From the NCBI GenBank assembly GCA_020852815.1, contig JADZAN010000024.1, positions 62,001 through 126,000 on the forward strand: a DNA stretch of 64,000 bases. The letters run 5' to 3'. This document shows, one piece after another, positions 26,579 through 36,187 of the stretch; positions within the stretch are counted from its first letter, which is position 1; every line of letters begins with the position of its first letter. Source of the DNA: Gemmatimonadaceae bacterium (GTDB lineage: Bacteria > Gemmatimonadota > Gemmatimonadetes > Gemmatimonadales > Gemmatimonadaceae). The notes beneath the pieces were generated by a model. It worked only from the letters and a program-made list of their open reading frames with translations, was not told where the DNA came from and did no database searches. A program made the position numbers and the translations under genes.

Positions 26579-27835
26579 ATGCGTCTTCGCCGCGCGCTCG
26601 TCCCCGCCCTCGCGCTCATCACGCTCTGCGCGCCGAACCTCCGCGCCCAGGCGACACGCGACTCGTTTCTCCCACGCGCGCGCCGCCTCATGCGCGAGGC
26701 CCCGTTCATCGACACGCACAACGACCTCCCCGAGATGTCGCGCCTCAAGGCGGGGTTCGATCTCGAACGCTACGACCCCGACAAGTCACTCCCCGACATC
26801 GACACCGACATTCCGCGCGCAATGAAGGGACAGGTGGGGGCGGAGTTCTGGGCGGCGTACGTCCCCTCGGCCTACGAAGGGAAGGGGGCTGGGACGATGG
26901 TGCTGGAGGAGATCGACATGATCCACCGCATGATTGCCCGCTCGCCGCGCCTGGCCTACGCCACCACAGCCGACGACATCGTGCGCATCCACCGCACGGG
27001 GAAGCTCGCCTCGCTCATCGGGATCGAGGGAGGGCATGCGATCGACAACTCGTTAGGGATGCTGCGCGACGTGTACCGCCTGGGAGCGCGCTACATGACG
27101 CTCACGCACGGCTCCACTACCGCGTGGGCCGATGCCGCCACCGATGCCCCGCGCCACGGCGGGCTCTCGCCGTTCGGCGAAGAGGTCGTGCGCGAGATGA
27201 ATCGCCTCGGGATGATGGTCGACATCTCCCACGTCTCCGACGGCGTCATGAGCGATGTGGCGCGCATCAGCGAGGCGCCGCTCTTCTTCTCGCACTCGTC
27301 GGCACGCGCCCTCGCCGATCATCCGCGCAATGTTCCCGACTCGATTCTCATGCTGGTGAAGAAGAAGGACGGCGTGGTGATGGTGAACGCCTTCCCCGCC
27401 TTCGTCGACTCGACCGGGGCGCGGCTCATGCGCGATGTCTTCGGCGTCGAGCGCAAGCTGCGCGCGCAGTATCCCGACAACCCCGCCCGTGCCGACTCGG
27501 CGTTCTTGGCCTACATCAACAGCGTCCCCCCCACTACGCTCGAGCGCTACGTCGACCACATCGACTACATCGTCAAGCTCATCGGCGTCGAGCACGTGGG
27601 CATCGGCGCCGACCTCGGCGCGATCGAGCAACACCCCAAGGGGCTCGACGACATCTCGATGTTCCCCAATGTCGTCGCCGAACTCCTGCGCCGCGGCTAC
27701 TCCGACGCCGACACGAAGAAGATCATGGGCGGGAACCTGCTGCGCGTGATGCGCAAGACGGAGCAGGTGGCCAAGCGGCTGCAAAAGGTGCGCAAGCCGA
27801 GCACGATGCGCTTCAATGACAAGGTGACGTCGTAG
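26579..27835 (+). CDS. Secreted M19 dipeptidase, second copy
   Basis: 418 aa. Signal peptide to NLRAQ. Zinc ligands as in M19: IDTHNDLPE, GIEGGHAIDN, LTLTHGS, MVDISHVSD, LFFSHSSAR. The last motif reads EHVGIGADLGAI where the paralogue at 21555 has GLGSDYDGTG: the family's usual D-Y/F-D-G is changed to D-L-G-A here, so specificity or activity may differ. Length and layout are otherwise normal. The start directly follows a CCCGTC element without a Shine-Dalgarno. Confidence 0.9.
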   Translation: MRLRRALVPALALITLCAPNLRAQATRDSFLPRARRLMREAPFIDTHNDLPEMSRLKAGFDLERYDPDKSLPDIDTDIPRAMKGQVGAEFWAAYVPSAYEGKGAGTMVLEEIDMIHRMIARSPRLAYATTADDIVRIHRTGKLASLIGIEGGHAIDNSLGMLRDVYRLGARYMTLTHGSTTAWADAATDAPRHGGLSPFGEEVVREMNRLGMMVDISHVSDGVMSDVARISEAPLFFSHSSARALADHPRNVPDSILMLVKKKDGVVMVNAFPAFVDSTGARLMRDVFGVERKLRAQYPDNPARADSAFLAYINSVPPTTLERYVDHIDYIVKLIGVEHVGIGADLGAIEQHPKGLDDISMFPNVVAELLRRGYSDADTKKIMGGNLLRVMRKTEQVAKRLQKVRKPSTMRFNDKVTS

Positions 27836-27843
27836 CCGCTGTC

Positions 27844-27891
27844 GCGCGGGGGCGAACGATGCAGCCACGTTCGTGCGCCGTTCGCCCGCGC
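27844..27891. terminator. Bidirectional terminator between convergent genes
   Basis: GCGC plus GGGCGAACG pairs with CGTTCGCCCGCGC (27879-27891) around a loop of about 20 nt. It fills nearly the whole gap between the M19 gene and the DUF6483-like gene. Confidence 0.6.
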
Positions 27892-27893
27892 CG

Positions 27894-28352
27894 CTACGCG
27901 TGCAGGCGGTCCCACTCCGCGAGTTGCGCGCGATAGGCGGCGTCGAGCGCGCGCTCGCCTCCGCGCGCACGCACGGCGGCGAACACGGCGCGCGTTTCCT
28001 CGTCCCACTCGGGCTCGCGCTGCCACGACTCCAGCAGCAGCTGCACGATGCGCAGGTCGGTCGCCGCGGCCTCGGCGTCGTGATGCATCTCGCGCAGGAG
28101 GGCGCTCTCCTCCTCGAGCAGGCGCGCCCACAGCCGGAGCCGGCGCGCGTCGCTCACGAGGTTCGCCGCGGTGCGCGTGTCGACCATCATCGCCATGGCC
28201 GAGGCGGGGCCAAGGAGCTCCATCGTCGCGCGCCGCACCTCCTGGCGCGCGCCCACCAGGTCGCCGTCGGTCTTGAGCTGCAGCACGCGTGCAATCGCCG
28301 CCGCGAGCTGCTCGATCATTCGCAGGATGTAGTCGCGCTGGACGAGGGCCAT
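27894..28352 (-). CDS. DUF6483-like helical protein
   Basis: 152 aa starting MALVQRDYILRMIEQLAAAI. Entirely helical with heptad-like Leu/Ala spacing; RDYILRMIEQ...ARVL is the opening seen in DUF6483-type proteins. No catalytic motif or membrane segment. Stand-alone gene, convergent with the M19 gene. Function unknown. Confidence 0.6.
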   Translation of the reverse strand: MALVQRDYILRMIEQLAAAIARVLQLKTDGDLVGARQEVRRATMELLGPASAMAMMVDTRTAANLVSDARRLRLWARLLEEESALLREMHHDAEAAATDLRIVQLLLESWQREPEWDEETRAVFAAVRARGGERALDAAYRAQLAEWDRLHA

Positions 28353-28546
28353 GGAGCTACCTGCCGGTGAGGGACACGACGCCATCGCATGAATGCTCGC
28401 CGGTGCAATGGCGCCCGGCACGGGGCAGGGGACGCCAACGGCTTGCCAGCGATGACCTAGTGTCCAACCTAACGCGACCACGCTCCGCCGGCGACCGTGA
28501 ACTACTCGGCCACCGACGGGGCGTGCCCCCCATGCTCCTCGCGCGA

Positions 28547-29914
28547 CTAGTTCCTCGGGACCGCGAGGGCGCCCGTGTAGTAGTCCATCACGGTCCCCTG
28601 CAGCACGAGGTTGTAGCGCGCGTTGACCAGCGCGCTCGCCGCTTGCACTTGCGTGGCGCGTGCCTGCGCCAGCTCGACCAGTGTTGCCGTGCCCGCGTTG
28701 TAGCGCTCGCGCGAGGTGAGCAGCGCCTGGTCGGCGGCCCGCACCTGCGCCTCGGCGGCGGCGAGCTGTTCGCGCGCCGAGGTGACGTCGAGCCAGGCCC
28801 GCAGCACCTGCAACCCCACCTCGCGCTTCTGGCTCTCGAGGGCAAGGCGCGCGTTGTCGGCCTGGATGCGCGCCTGCTGCGACGCGTTTGATGTGGAGAA
28901 GCGGTCAAAGACGGGGAGCGAGACGCCGAGGGCGATCGACCCGCCGCGCCGCTGGTCGAGCTGGTCGGTGAACGAGAAGTCGGAGACGCTGGAGAACGAG
29001 GTGTTGTACCCCAGGGAGAGCGAGAGCGTGGGCCAGCGGGAAGCGGCGGCGGCCTGTATCGAGGCGTCGGCCGCCTTGAGGCGCGAGTCGAGCGCCTGCA
29101 GGTCGGTGCGCTGCCGCGCCGCGAGCGTGATGAGCGAGTCCAGCGACGGAGCGGCCACGCCTGGCGCCTCCTGCGGAATGGTAGGTGTGACGAACTCATA
29201 CTCGCCCGCCGGGTCCAGCTGCAGCGTCGACATCACGTCGATGCGCGCCAGTTCGAGTGCGCGGCGCGCGTTGGTGAGGTCCAGGCGAGCACTGGCCACC
29301 GCCGCCTGCTGCGTGTAGAGGTCGGAGATGGGGCGCTTGCCGGCGTCGACATACGCCTTCACCAGCGCCTCCTGGTCCTGCTGTGCCGTCAGTGCCTCCT
29401 CGCGCACGCGGAGCTGTTCCTGCTGCGTGACGAGCGCGACGTAGTTGGACGCCACGGAGAAGACGGCCGTCTGGCGCGCGCGCACGACCGTCTGCTCGCT
29501 CGCGGCCTGCGAGGCCTGCGACGCGCGAATGCTGGAGAGGTTCTTCTGCCCGTCGAACAGGGTGAGCGACGACGACAGCCCGGCGTTCACGTTCTGCGTC
29601 GAGTTGTTGACGATCGCCCCGTCGTTCTGGTTGAAGTTGCGCCCGTAGCTCTGCGTGCCTTGTGTGGTGAAGCGCAGGTCGGGAAGGAGCTGGCTCCGCG
29701 CCTGGCGCACGCTCACCGCGTCGGCGGCGGCTGCGTTCTCCGACTGGCGCAGGGCGACGTTCCGCTGCTGCGCCAGCCGCAACGCCTCTTCGTAGGTGAT
29801 GACCTGACGCTGCGTTGCCTGCTGCCCCGCCGCGAGTGTGGGCAACGAGAACGCTGCAACTCCCGCCAGCATCACCGTCGCCGTCAAACGCTCGAGTCCT
29901 CTCGTGTATGCCAT
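28547..29914 (-). CDS. TolC-family outer-membrane efflux protein
   Basis: 455 aa. Signal peptide to LAAGQQ. Two OEP repeats: ITYEEALRLAQQRNVALRQSE at the N-terminus, SLDSLITLAARQRTDLQALD in the middle, with the long helical hairpins and short barrel strands of TolC. It forms the outer channel of a tripartite pump with the three upstream genes (MacA-, MacB-like). 108 bp separate it from the permease gene. Confidence 0.9.
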   Translation of the reverse strand: MAYTRGLERLTATVMLAGVAAFSLPTLAAGQQATQRQVITYEEALRLAQQRNVALRQSENAAAADAVSVRQARSQLLPDLRFTTQGTQSYGRNFNQNDGAIVNNSTQNVNAGLSSSLTLFDGQKNLSSIRASQASQAASEQTVVRARQTAVFSVASNYVALVTQQEQLRVREEALTAQQDQEALVKAYVDAGKRPISDLYTQQAAVASARLDLTNARRALELARIDVMSTLQLDPAGEYEFVTPTIPQEAPGVAAPSLDSLITLAARQRTDLQALDSRLKAADASIQAAAASRWPTLSLSLGYNTSFSSVSDFSFTDQLDQRRGGSIALGVSLPVFDRFSTSNASQQARIQADNARLALESQKREVGLQVLRAWLDVTSAREQLAAAEAQVRAADQALLTSRERYNAGTATLVELAQARATQVQAASALVNARYNLVLQGTVMDYYTGALAVPRN

Positions 29915-29995
29915 CGTCGGACGTCTCCGAATAGTTGTTTTGCTGTTCACATCCCCCCGCCCCCCCCGCACACCACCGCCGCACCGCGCACATCC

Positions 29996-30022
29996 GACCC
30001 TCCCGTCCCCCGTCCCCCGTCC
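29996..30022. repeat. CCCGTC tract between efflux permease and TolC genes
   Basis: TCCCGTC followed by two CCCCGTC units on the plus strand, immediately beside the permease stop codon. No adjacent hairpin was recognised. C-rich strand is antisense to both flanking genes. Confidence 0.6.
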
Positions 30023-31233
<1,211 letters not shown>

Positions 31234-31237
<4 letters not shown>

Positions 31238-32064
31238 GCGGTCACCGTCGGTTGCAGCTGGTCGTCGCCGGGCGCGGCGTCGAGCGTGGCCAGGTCGTCG
31301 CGCGCGATGTGGCGGTCGGCGACGGCGTGGTCGCGGATGATGCGCCCGTCGCGCACCTCGAGGATGCGGCGGGCATAGTCGGCGATGTCGTGCTCGTGCG
31401 TGACGAGAAGGATGGTGATCCCCTCGTCGTTGAGTTCCTGGAAGAGCGCCATGATCTCGATCGACGTACGCGAGTCGAGGTTCCCCGTGGGTTCATCCGC
31501 CAGCAGCAATCGCGGGCGCGTGACGATGGCGCGGGCAATGGCGACGCGTTGCTGCTGCCCCCCCGACAGCTCGTTGGGGAGGTGATGCATGCGGTCGCCC
31601 AGCCCCACGCGCCGCAGCGCCTCCTCCGCGGCCTTGCGCGTGTCCTTCCATCGCCCGGTGCGATCGTACAGCAGCGGGAGCTCGACGTTGTCGATGGCGC
31701 TGGTGCGCGCGAGCAGGTTGAACCCCTGGAAGACGAAGCCGAGCTTGCGATTGCGCAGGTCGGCCAGCGCGTTCACGTCGAGCCCCTCGACCGTCTCGCC
31801 GTCGAGTCGGAACGACCCTGTGGTGGGGACGTCGAGGCAGCCGAGGATGTTCATCAGCGTCGACTTCCCCGAACCCGACGCCCCCATGACGGCGATCATC
31901 TCTCCCTCGAACACCTCGAGGTCGACGCCGCGCAGCGCGTGCACGCGGTTGGCGCCTGACTCGTAGATCTTGGAGAGCGCGCTCGTCTGGATGAGGAGCG
32001 CCGGGCGCTCACCTCCCGATCGTGCGTGCGCGGCGTTCGTGGCTGGCGTGACCAAGGTCGACAT
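31234..32064 (-). CDS. MacB/LolD-type ABC transporter ATPase
   Basis: 276 aa from the ATG with GGAG 8 nt upstream. Walker [10 protein letters not shown], signature [14 protein letters not shown], Walker [14 protein letters not shown]-loop VTHEHD. The spacer [14 protein letters not shown] is typical of MacB/LolD ATPases. It energises the permease next to it. Confidence 0.95.
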
Positions 32065-32105
32065 GAAAAGCTCCTGCGGTGTGATGCGGTGCGTCACGTG
32101 GCAAA

Positions 32106-33461
32106 TCAGAAGCCGCGCGGCGGGCCGCCCTGCTGTGATTGCTGCTGGAACGGGTTTGTCGTCCCGGTGGTGCTGGAGTTCTTCGAGCCGGTGCTCGTCC
32201 CGATCACGATCTGCATCCCGGCGCTCACCCCGTCACCCGTCACGACCGTCCGCTGCCCGTCGCTGAGCCCCGCCTTGACCATCAGGGGGCGCAGCGTACG
32301 CCCGTTCTCCAGGACCCAGAGCATGGTGGGCCCGGCAGCTGCAGCGCTCGGCGCCGACTTCGTGGAACGCAGCGAGCCACCGAACCCTGGGCCGTCAGGT
32401 GCACGCGTGGTGGTGCGTGCCGGCGTCGTCGCGCCACTCCCCGCGCTCCCCGCGCCCGCCGCGCCCGCTGGCGCGTTGGCACCGCCCGCTCCCGGCATCG
32501 CCGGCATGTTCGCCGCGTCGACACCCGCGGCAGCCAGCACCTCCGCGCTCGGCCGGAAGCGGAGCGCCGCGTTCGGCACCACCAGCGCCGAGTCGGCCTG
32601 CCCGGTAATGAAATCCACCGTCGCCGTCATGCCGGGGAGGAGCTTTCCCGTCTTGTTCGCCACGCGCACCACCACGGTGTAGTGCACCACGTTCTCGGTG
32701 GTCGTGCTCTGCAGGCGCACCTGCCGCACCGTCCCCTCGAACTTGTCATCGGGATACGGCTGCACCGTGAAGCGCACCACCTGCCCCTCGTGGATGGAGC
32801 CGATGTCGCTCTCGTCCACCGACGCCAGGATCTCCATCTGCGAGAGATCGTTGGCAATGAGGAAGAGCTGCGGCGCCTGCAGCGAGGCGGCGACCGTCTG
32901 CCCCACGTCGACGTTGCGCTCGATGACGACGCCGTCGATGGGGGCGTAGATCTCCGTGTAGCCCAGGTTGCGGCGCGCGCGGTCGAGCGAGACCTGCGCC
33001 GACTTCACGTTGGCCGTCGCCACTTGCAGCTGGTACTGCGACGTGTTGTACTCGGCCTCCGTGAGGACCTTGCGTTCGAAAAGCTGCTTGTTGCGGTCGA
33101 AGTTGCGCTGCGCCTCGTCGCGATCGGCCTGGTTGCGCTCGAGTATGGCCTGCGCGTCGCGCACGGCCTGCTCCTGCAACGTGGGATCGACGCGGGCCAG
33201 GAGCTGCCCCTTCTTGACGCGATCGTTGAAGTCGGCATGGATCGCCGAGATCTGGCCGGAGACCTGCGTCCCCACCTGGACCGTGCGCACGGCGTTGAGC
33301 GCGCCGGTCGCCGACACGGTGGATTGCAGCGTCCCCCGCTCGATCGTGGCAAAGCGGAACGACGGGAGGTCGCGCGCTTCGGCGCGCGTGTACCACCAGA
33401 GGCCAGCGGCGCCGGCTACGGCGACTGTGGCAACGAGCGAGAGAAGCGTCTTTCTAGTCAT
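32106..33461 (-). CDS. MacA-type periplasmic adaptor (membrane fusion protein)
   Basis: 451 aa. N-terminal membrane helix, a lipoyl half (TVQVGTQVSGQISAIHADFN), a long coiled hairpin (120-190), second lipoyl half (YAPIDGVVIERNVDVGQTV), beta-barrel and a C-terminal part. A Gly/Ala/Pro/Thr-rich insert of roughly 60 residues sits near 325-385, unusual for MacA. First gene of the four-gene efflux operon and divergent from the LytS-like kinase. Confidence 0.9.
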   Translation of the reverse strand: MTRKTLLSLVATVAVAGAAGLWWYTRAEARDLPSFRFATIERGTLQSTVSATGALNAVRTVQVGTQVSGQISAIHADFNDRVKKGQLLARVDPTLQEQAVRDAQAILERNQADRDEAQRNFDRNKQLFERKVLTEAEYNTSQYQLQVATANVKSAQVSLDRARRNLGYTEIYAPIDGVVIERNVDVGQTVAASLQAPQLFLIANDLSQMEILASVDESDIGSIHEGQVVRFTVQPYPDDKFEGTVRQVRLQSTTTENVVHYTVVVRVANKTGKLLPGMTATVDFITGQADSALVVPNAALRFRPSAEVLAAAGVDAANMPAMPGAGGANAPAGAAGAGSAGSGATTPARTTTRAPDGPGFGGSLRSTKSAPSAAAAGPTMLWVLENGRTLRPLMVKAGLSDGQRTVVTGDGVSAGMQIVIGTSTGSKNSSTTGTTNPFQQQSQQGGPPRGF

Positions 33462-33476
33462 GGCAACCATCACACC

Positions 33477-33823
33477 CGGCAGGGGATCGTTGGGGGAGGG
33501 GGGACGCGCGGCCGGAGTCCACGTCGCCCTTCACGCAGTCTGACGGGAGGGGCGCAGCGATGTTCAGGGGGAAGTCACCAACGGCACCCGGGTGTAACGA
33601 ACGGCACGAGCAGGCACACGAACGGCAGGGAGCCCGCCCGCGCGGCGTTCATGTCACCGACGTGCCATTCGTGCGCACGCTCGTGCCGCTCGTGCCCGGA
33701 CACCGACCAGGGGTTTGCGATGGAGGACCGTGCGCCGCTACTCTTGGACAGGAGGGAGCGACGGCAACGCCAGGCGCCTAACGGGATGCGCGCCGGCGGC
33801 CGTTAGTCCGAGAGACGTTCACC
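33477..33823. promoter_or_regulatory. Divergent intergenic region with a long inverted repeat
   Basis: No gene here. Arms 33602-33627 and 33663-33688 are inverted repeats matching at about 22 of 26 positions, including a perfect CGGCACGAGC/GCTCGTGCCG. They are separated by 35 bp. The site lies between the efflux operon and the LytS/LytTR pair, so it could be a regulator site or an attenuator in the kinase leader. Confidence 0.5.
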
Positions 33824-35098
33824 ATGACGACACGAACGACGGGGCTCACGCAGGAGCTGCAACGACTCCGCACCGGCGAATGGAGCATCGCCGGCGAGGG
33901 CGAGCGCGCGAGCGCGTCGACGTCGCCGTCGACGCTCACCCGCGGCGAGCTGCTCCTCATCTTCGCCTTCTGGACCTTCATGGCGGTGCTCACCGCGGCC
34001 AACGGGCTGATGGACCCGCGGGCGCGCATGATGGAGCCCGTCATCGTGGCGGCACCGGTTGCCCTCGCGTTCATCGTGTCCTATGCGTGGGCGCTCCTCA
34101 CACCGGGAATCTTCGTCCTCGTCGACCGCGCGCTCATCGAGCGTGGCGTCACCGCCAGCAGCGTCCTGCTCACGGCGCTGGCCGGCTTCTGCATCGCCGT
34201 GGCGATGGATGCCATGGGCGCCTGGTTGCGGTTCGGCGTCTTCTTTTCCGGTGGACGTCGCATCCCGTACGGCCCGCTCTTCACCCTCGAGCACTTCTTC
34301 TTCCTCGACGACTTCGTCGTCTTCATCGCCATCGCCGCCGGCGGCGTGGCGCGCAGTTACTCGCGCCGCTTCCGCGCCCGGCAGGACGAGGCGGTGCGGC
34401 TGCAGGCGCACGCCGCGCAGCTGCAAGCCACGCTGCAGGCGCAACTGGCCGAGGCGCGACTGGCGGCGCTGCGCTCGCAGATCGACCCGCACTTCCTGTT
34501 CAACACGCTCAACGCGGTGTCGTCGCTGGTCGAGCGCGACCCCAAGGGGGTGCGCCGGATGATCGCGCGTCTCAGCGAGTTGCTGCGCATGCGCCTCGAA
34601 GGGGCCAACGAGCCGGAGACGACGCTCGACCGCGAGCTCGAGTCGCTGTCGCGCTATCTGGACATCATGCAGATCCGCTTCCAGAAGCGGCTCGAGGTGG
34701 AGATGGAGATCGAGCCGGCGGCGCGTGAGGCACTCGTCCCCACGCTGGTGTTGCAGCCGCTGGTGGAGAACGCCATCAAGCACGGCCTCTCGCACCAGGA
34801 GGCTGGTAGTCGCCTGGAGATCGGCGCGCGCATCGACACGAATGATCCATCGGGCACGCGCGTGGTGCTCACCGTGCGCGACACCGGCCCCGGTATCGCA
34901 ACGAGTGGCAGCGTGAGTGCCGGCGCGGGGATCGGTCTGCGCAACACGCGGGATCGACTGCGGCAGCTCTATGGCGAGGAGCAGTCGTTCACCTTGCAGA
35001 ACGCGGCGGGAGGCGGCGCGATTGCCACCGTCGCGCTCCCCTATCACACCGGTGCCGACCTCACCGTCACCGAAGTGAATCCGGGATCGACGCCGTAG
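33824..35098 (+). CDS. LytS/YehU-type sensor histidine kinase
   Basis: 424 aa. Four to five membrane helices (50-175), a coiled segment, then the His_kinase domain: ALRSQIDPHFLFNTLNAVSS (phospho-His), and an ATPase part with VLQPLVENAIKHGL (N box), RDTGPGI (G1) and GAGIGLRNTRDRL (G2). Partner of the LytTR regulator 24 bp downstream. The input signal is unknown; a 7TM-like membrane sensor is suggested. Confidence 0.92.
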   Translation: MTTRTTGLTQELQRLRTGEWSIAGEGERASASTSPSTLTRGELLLIFAFWTFMAVLTAANGLMDPRARMMEPVIVAAPVALAFIVSYAWALLTPGIFVLVDRALIERGVTASSVLLTALAGFCIAVAMDAMGAWLRFGVFFSGGRRIPYGPLFTLEHFFFLDDFVVFIAIAAGGVARSYSRRFRARQDEAVRLQAHAAQLQATLQAQLAEARLAALRSQIDPHFLFNTLNAVSSLVERDPKGVRRMIARLSELLRMRLEGANEPETTLDRELESLSRYLDIMQIRFQKRLEVEMEIEPAAREALVPTLVLQPLVENAIKHGLSHQEAGSRLEIGARIDTNDPSGTRVVLTVRDTGPGIATSGSVSAGAGIGLRNTRDRLRQLYGEEQSFTLQNAAGGGAIATVALPYHTGADLTVTEVNPGSTP

Positions 35099-35122
35099 CG
35101 CGCGCGTTGTAGGCTATTGCGC

Positions 35123-36004
35123 ATGGCACAGGGCTCGCACTCGCAACGCGCGGCGCCACTCCGCGTCCTCATCGTCGACGACGAGGAGCTGGGGCGGCAG
35201 CGTCTCGAAGACCTCCTGGCGAGCGAGGCGGGGGTCGCCATCGTCGGAACGGCGGAGAACGGCGAGCAGGCCATTGCCGCCATCCGTCGCCTCGACCCGG
35301 ACGTCGTCTTCCTCGACGTGCAGATGCCGGGCAAGAATGGGCTCGACGTTGTGCGCGCCATCGGCATCGACCAGATGCCGGCGACGATCTTCGTCACCGC
35401 GTACGACCAGTACGCCCTCAAGGCGTTCGACGTGGCCGCCGTCGATTACCTCGTGAAGCCGTTCGATGACGAGCGCTTCGAGCAGGCGTTGGCGCGGGCG
35501 CGCCGCCTCGTGGCGCTGGAAGACGTCGACCGTCTCTCCGAGCGGCTGAAGGCGCTACTCGGCGAGTCGCGCGAGCAACGCGAACAGCGCGAGCAACGCG
35601 AACAGCGCGAGCAACGCGATGCGGGCGCCGATTCCGCGACATCACCGGCGCAGTCCGCACCGCCGCCGTACCTGGAGCGCATCGCCGTCGAGATGAAGGG
35701 GCAGGTGAAGGTCGTCCCCGTGAAGCAGATCGACTTCATCGAGGCGAGCGGGCCGTACGCCGAGCTGCACGTGGGCGATAGGGTCTACCTCGTGCGCGAG
35801 CGCATGCAAACGCTCGAGGAGCGACTCGACCCCGCGCGCTTTCTCCGCATCCATCGCTCGGCGATCGTTCGTCTCGACCTGATCGAGACTCTGCTACGTG
35901 GCGCCGGCGGTGACTACGCCGTGCAGCTCAAGGGAGGTGTGCGCCTCAAGGTGAGCCGATCGCGTTACGAGGAACTCGCCCAACTGCTCGGCCTCACCCC
36001 CTGA
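35123..36004 (+). CDS. LytTR-family response regulator
   Basis: 293 aa. Receiver domain (RVLIVDDEELGRQRLEDL, phospho-Asp in DVVFLDVQMPG, Lys in DYLVKPFDD) and a C-terminal LytTR DNA-binding domain (IDFIEASGPYAELHVGDRVY, FLRIHRSAIVRLDLI). The linker carries REQ repeated five times (9-bp DNA repeats). It may act on the adjacent efflux operon, since that lies divergently beyond the kinase gene. Confidence 0.93.
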   Translation: MAQGSHSQRAAPLRVLIVDDEELGRQRLEDLLASEAGVAIVGTAENGEQAIAAIRRLDPDVVFLDVQMPGKNGLDVVRAIGIDQMPATIFVTAYDQYALKAFDVAAVDYLVKPFDDERFEQALARARRLVALEDVDRLSERLKALLGESREQREQREQREQREQRDAGADSATSPAQSAPPPYLERIAVEMKGQVKVVPVKQIDFIEASGPYAELHVGDRVYLVRERMQTLEERLDPARFLRIHRSAIVRLDLIETLLRGAGGDYAVQLKGGVRLKVSRSRYEELAQLLGLTP

Positions 36005-36107
36005 GTTATCGGCCGCCGCAGCGCGTGAGAGTGTGAGGATCATTGTCGCCGCCACGGGCGCAACGTGCGACGGGGCGGTTGCGAGACAGTCGCCGACCTT
36101 CCACCCG

Positions 36108-36187
36108 CCAATGGCGCCCCGGCGCCATTGGCACTCCCGTCTCCCCCCAGCCTTCGCTGGGGCAAGCTTTCCCCCGTCCCCCGTCTA
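36108..36187. repeat. Full-length modular hairpin/CCCGTC element
   Basis: Module 1: perfect 11-bp stem CCAATGGCGCC/GGCGCCATTGG (36108-36131). Module 2: CACTCCCGTC. Module 3: CCCCAGC-CTTC-GCTGGGG hairpin (36145-36162) and CAAGCTTT. Module 4: CCCCCGTC units. The hrpB stop codon (CTA on the plus strand at 36185) lies at its very end. It also sits at the 3' end of the response-regulator gene and may double as a terminator. Confidence 0.8.
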
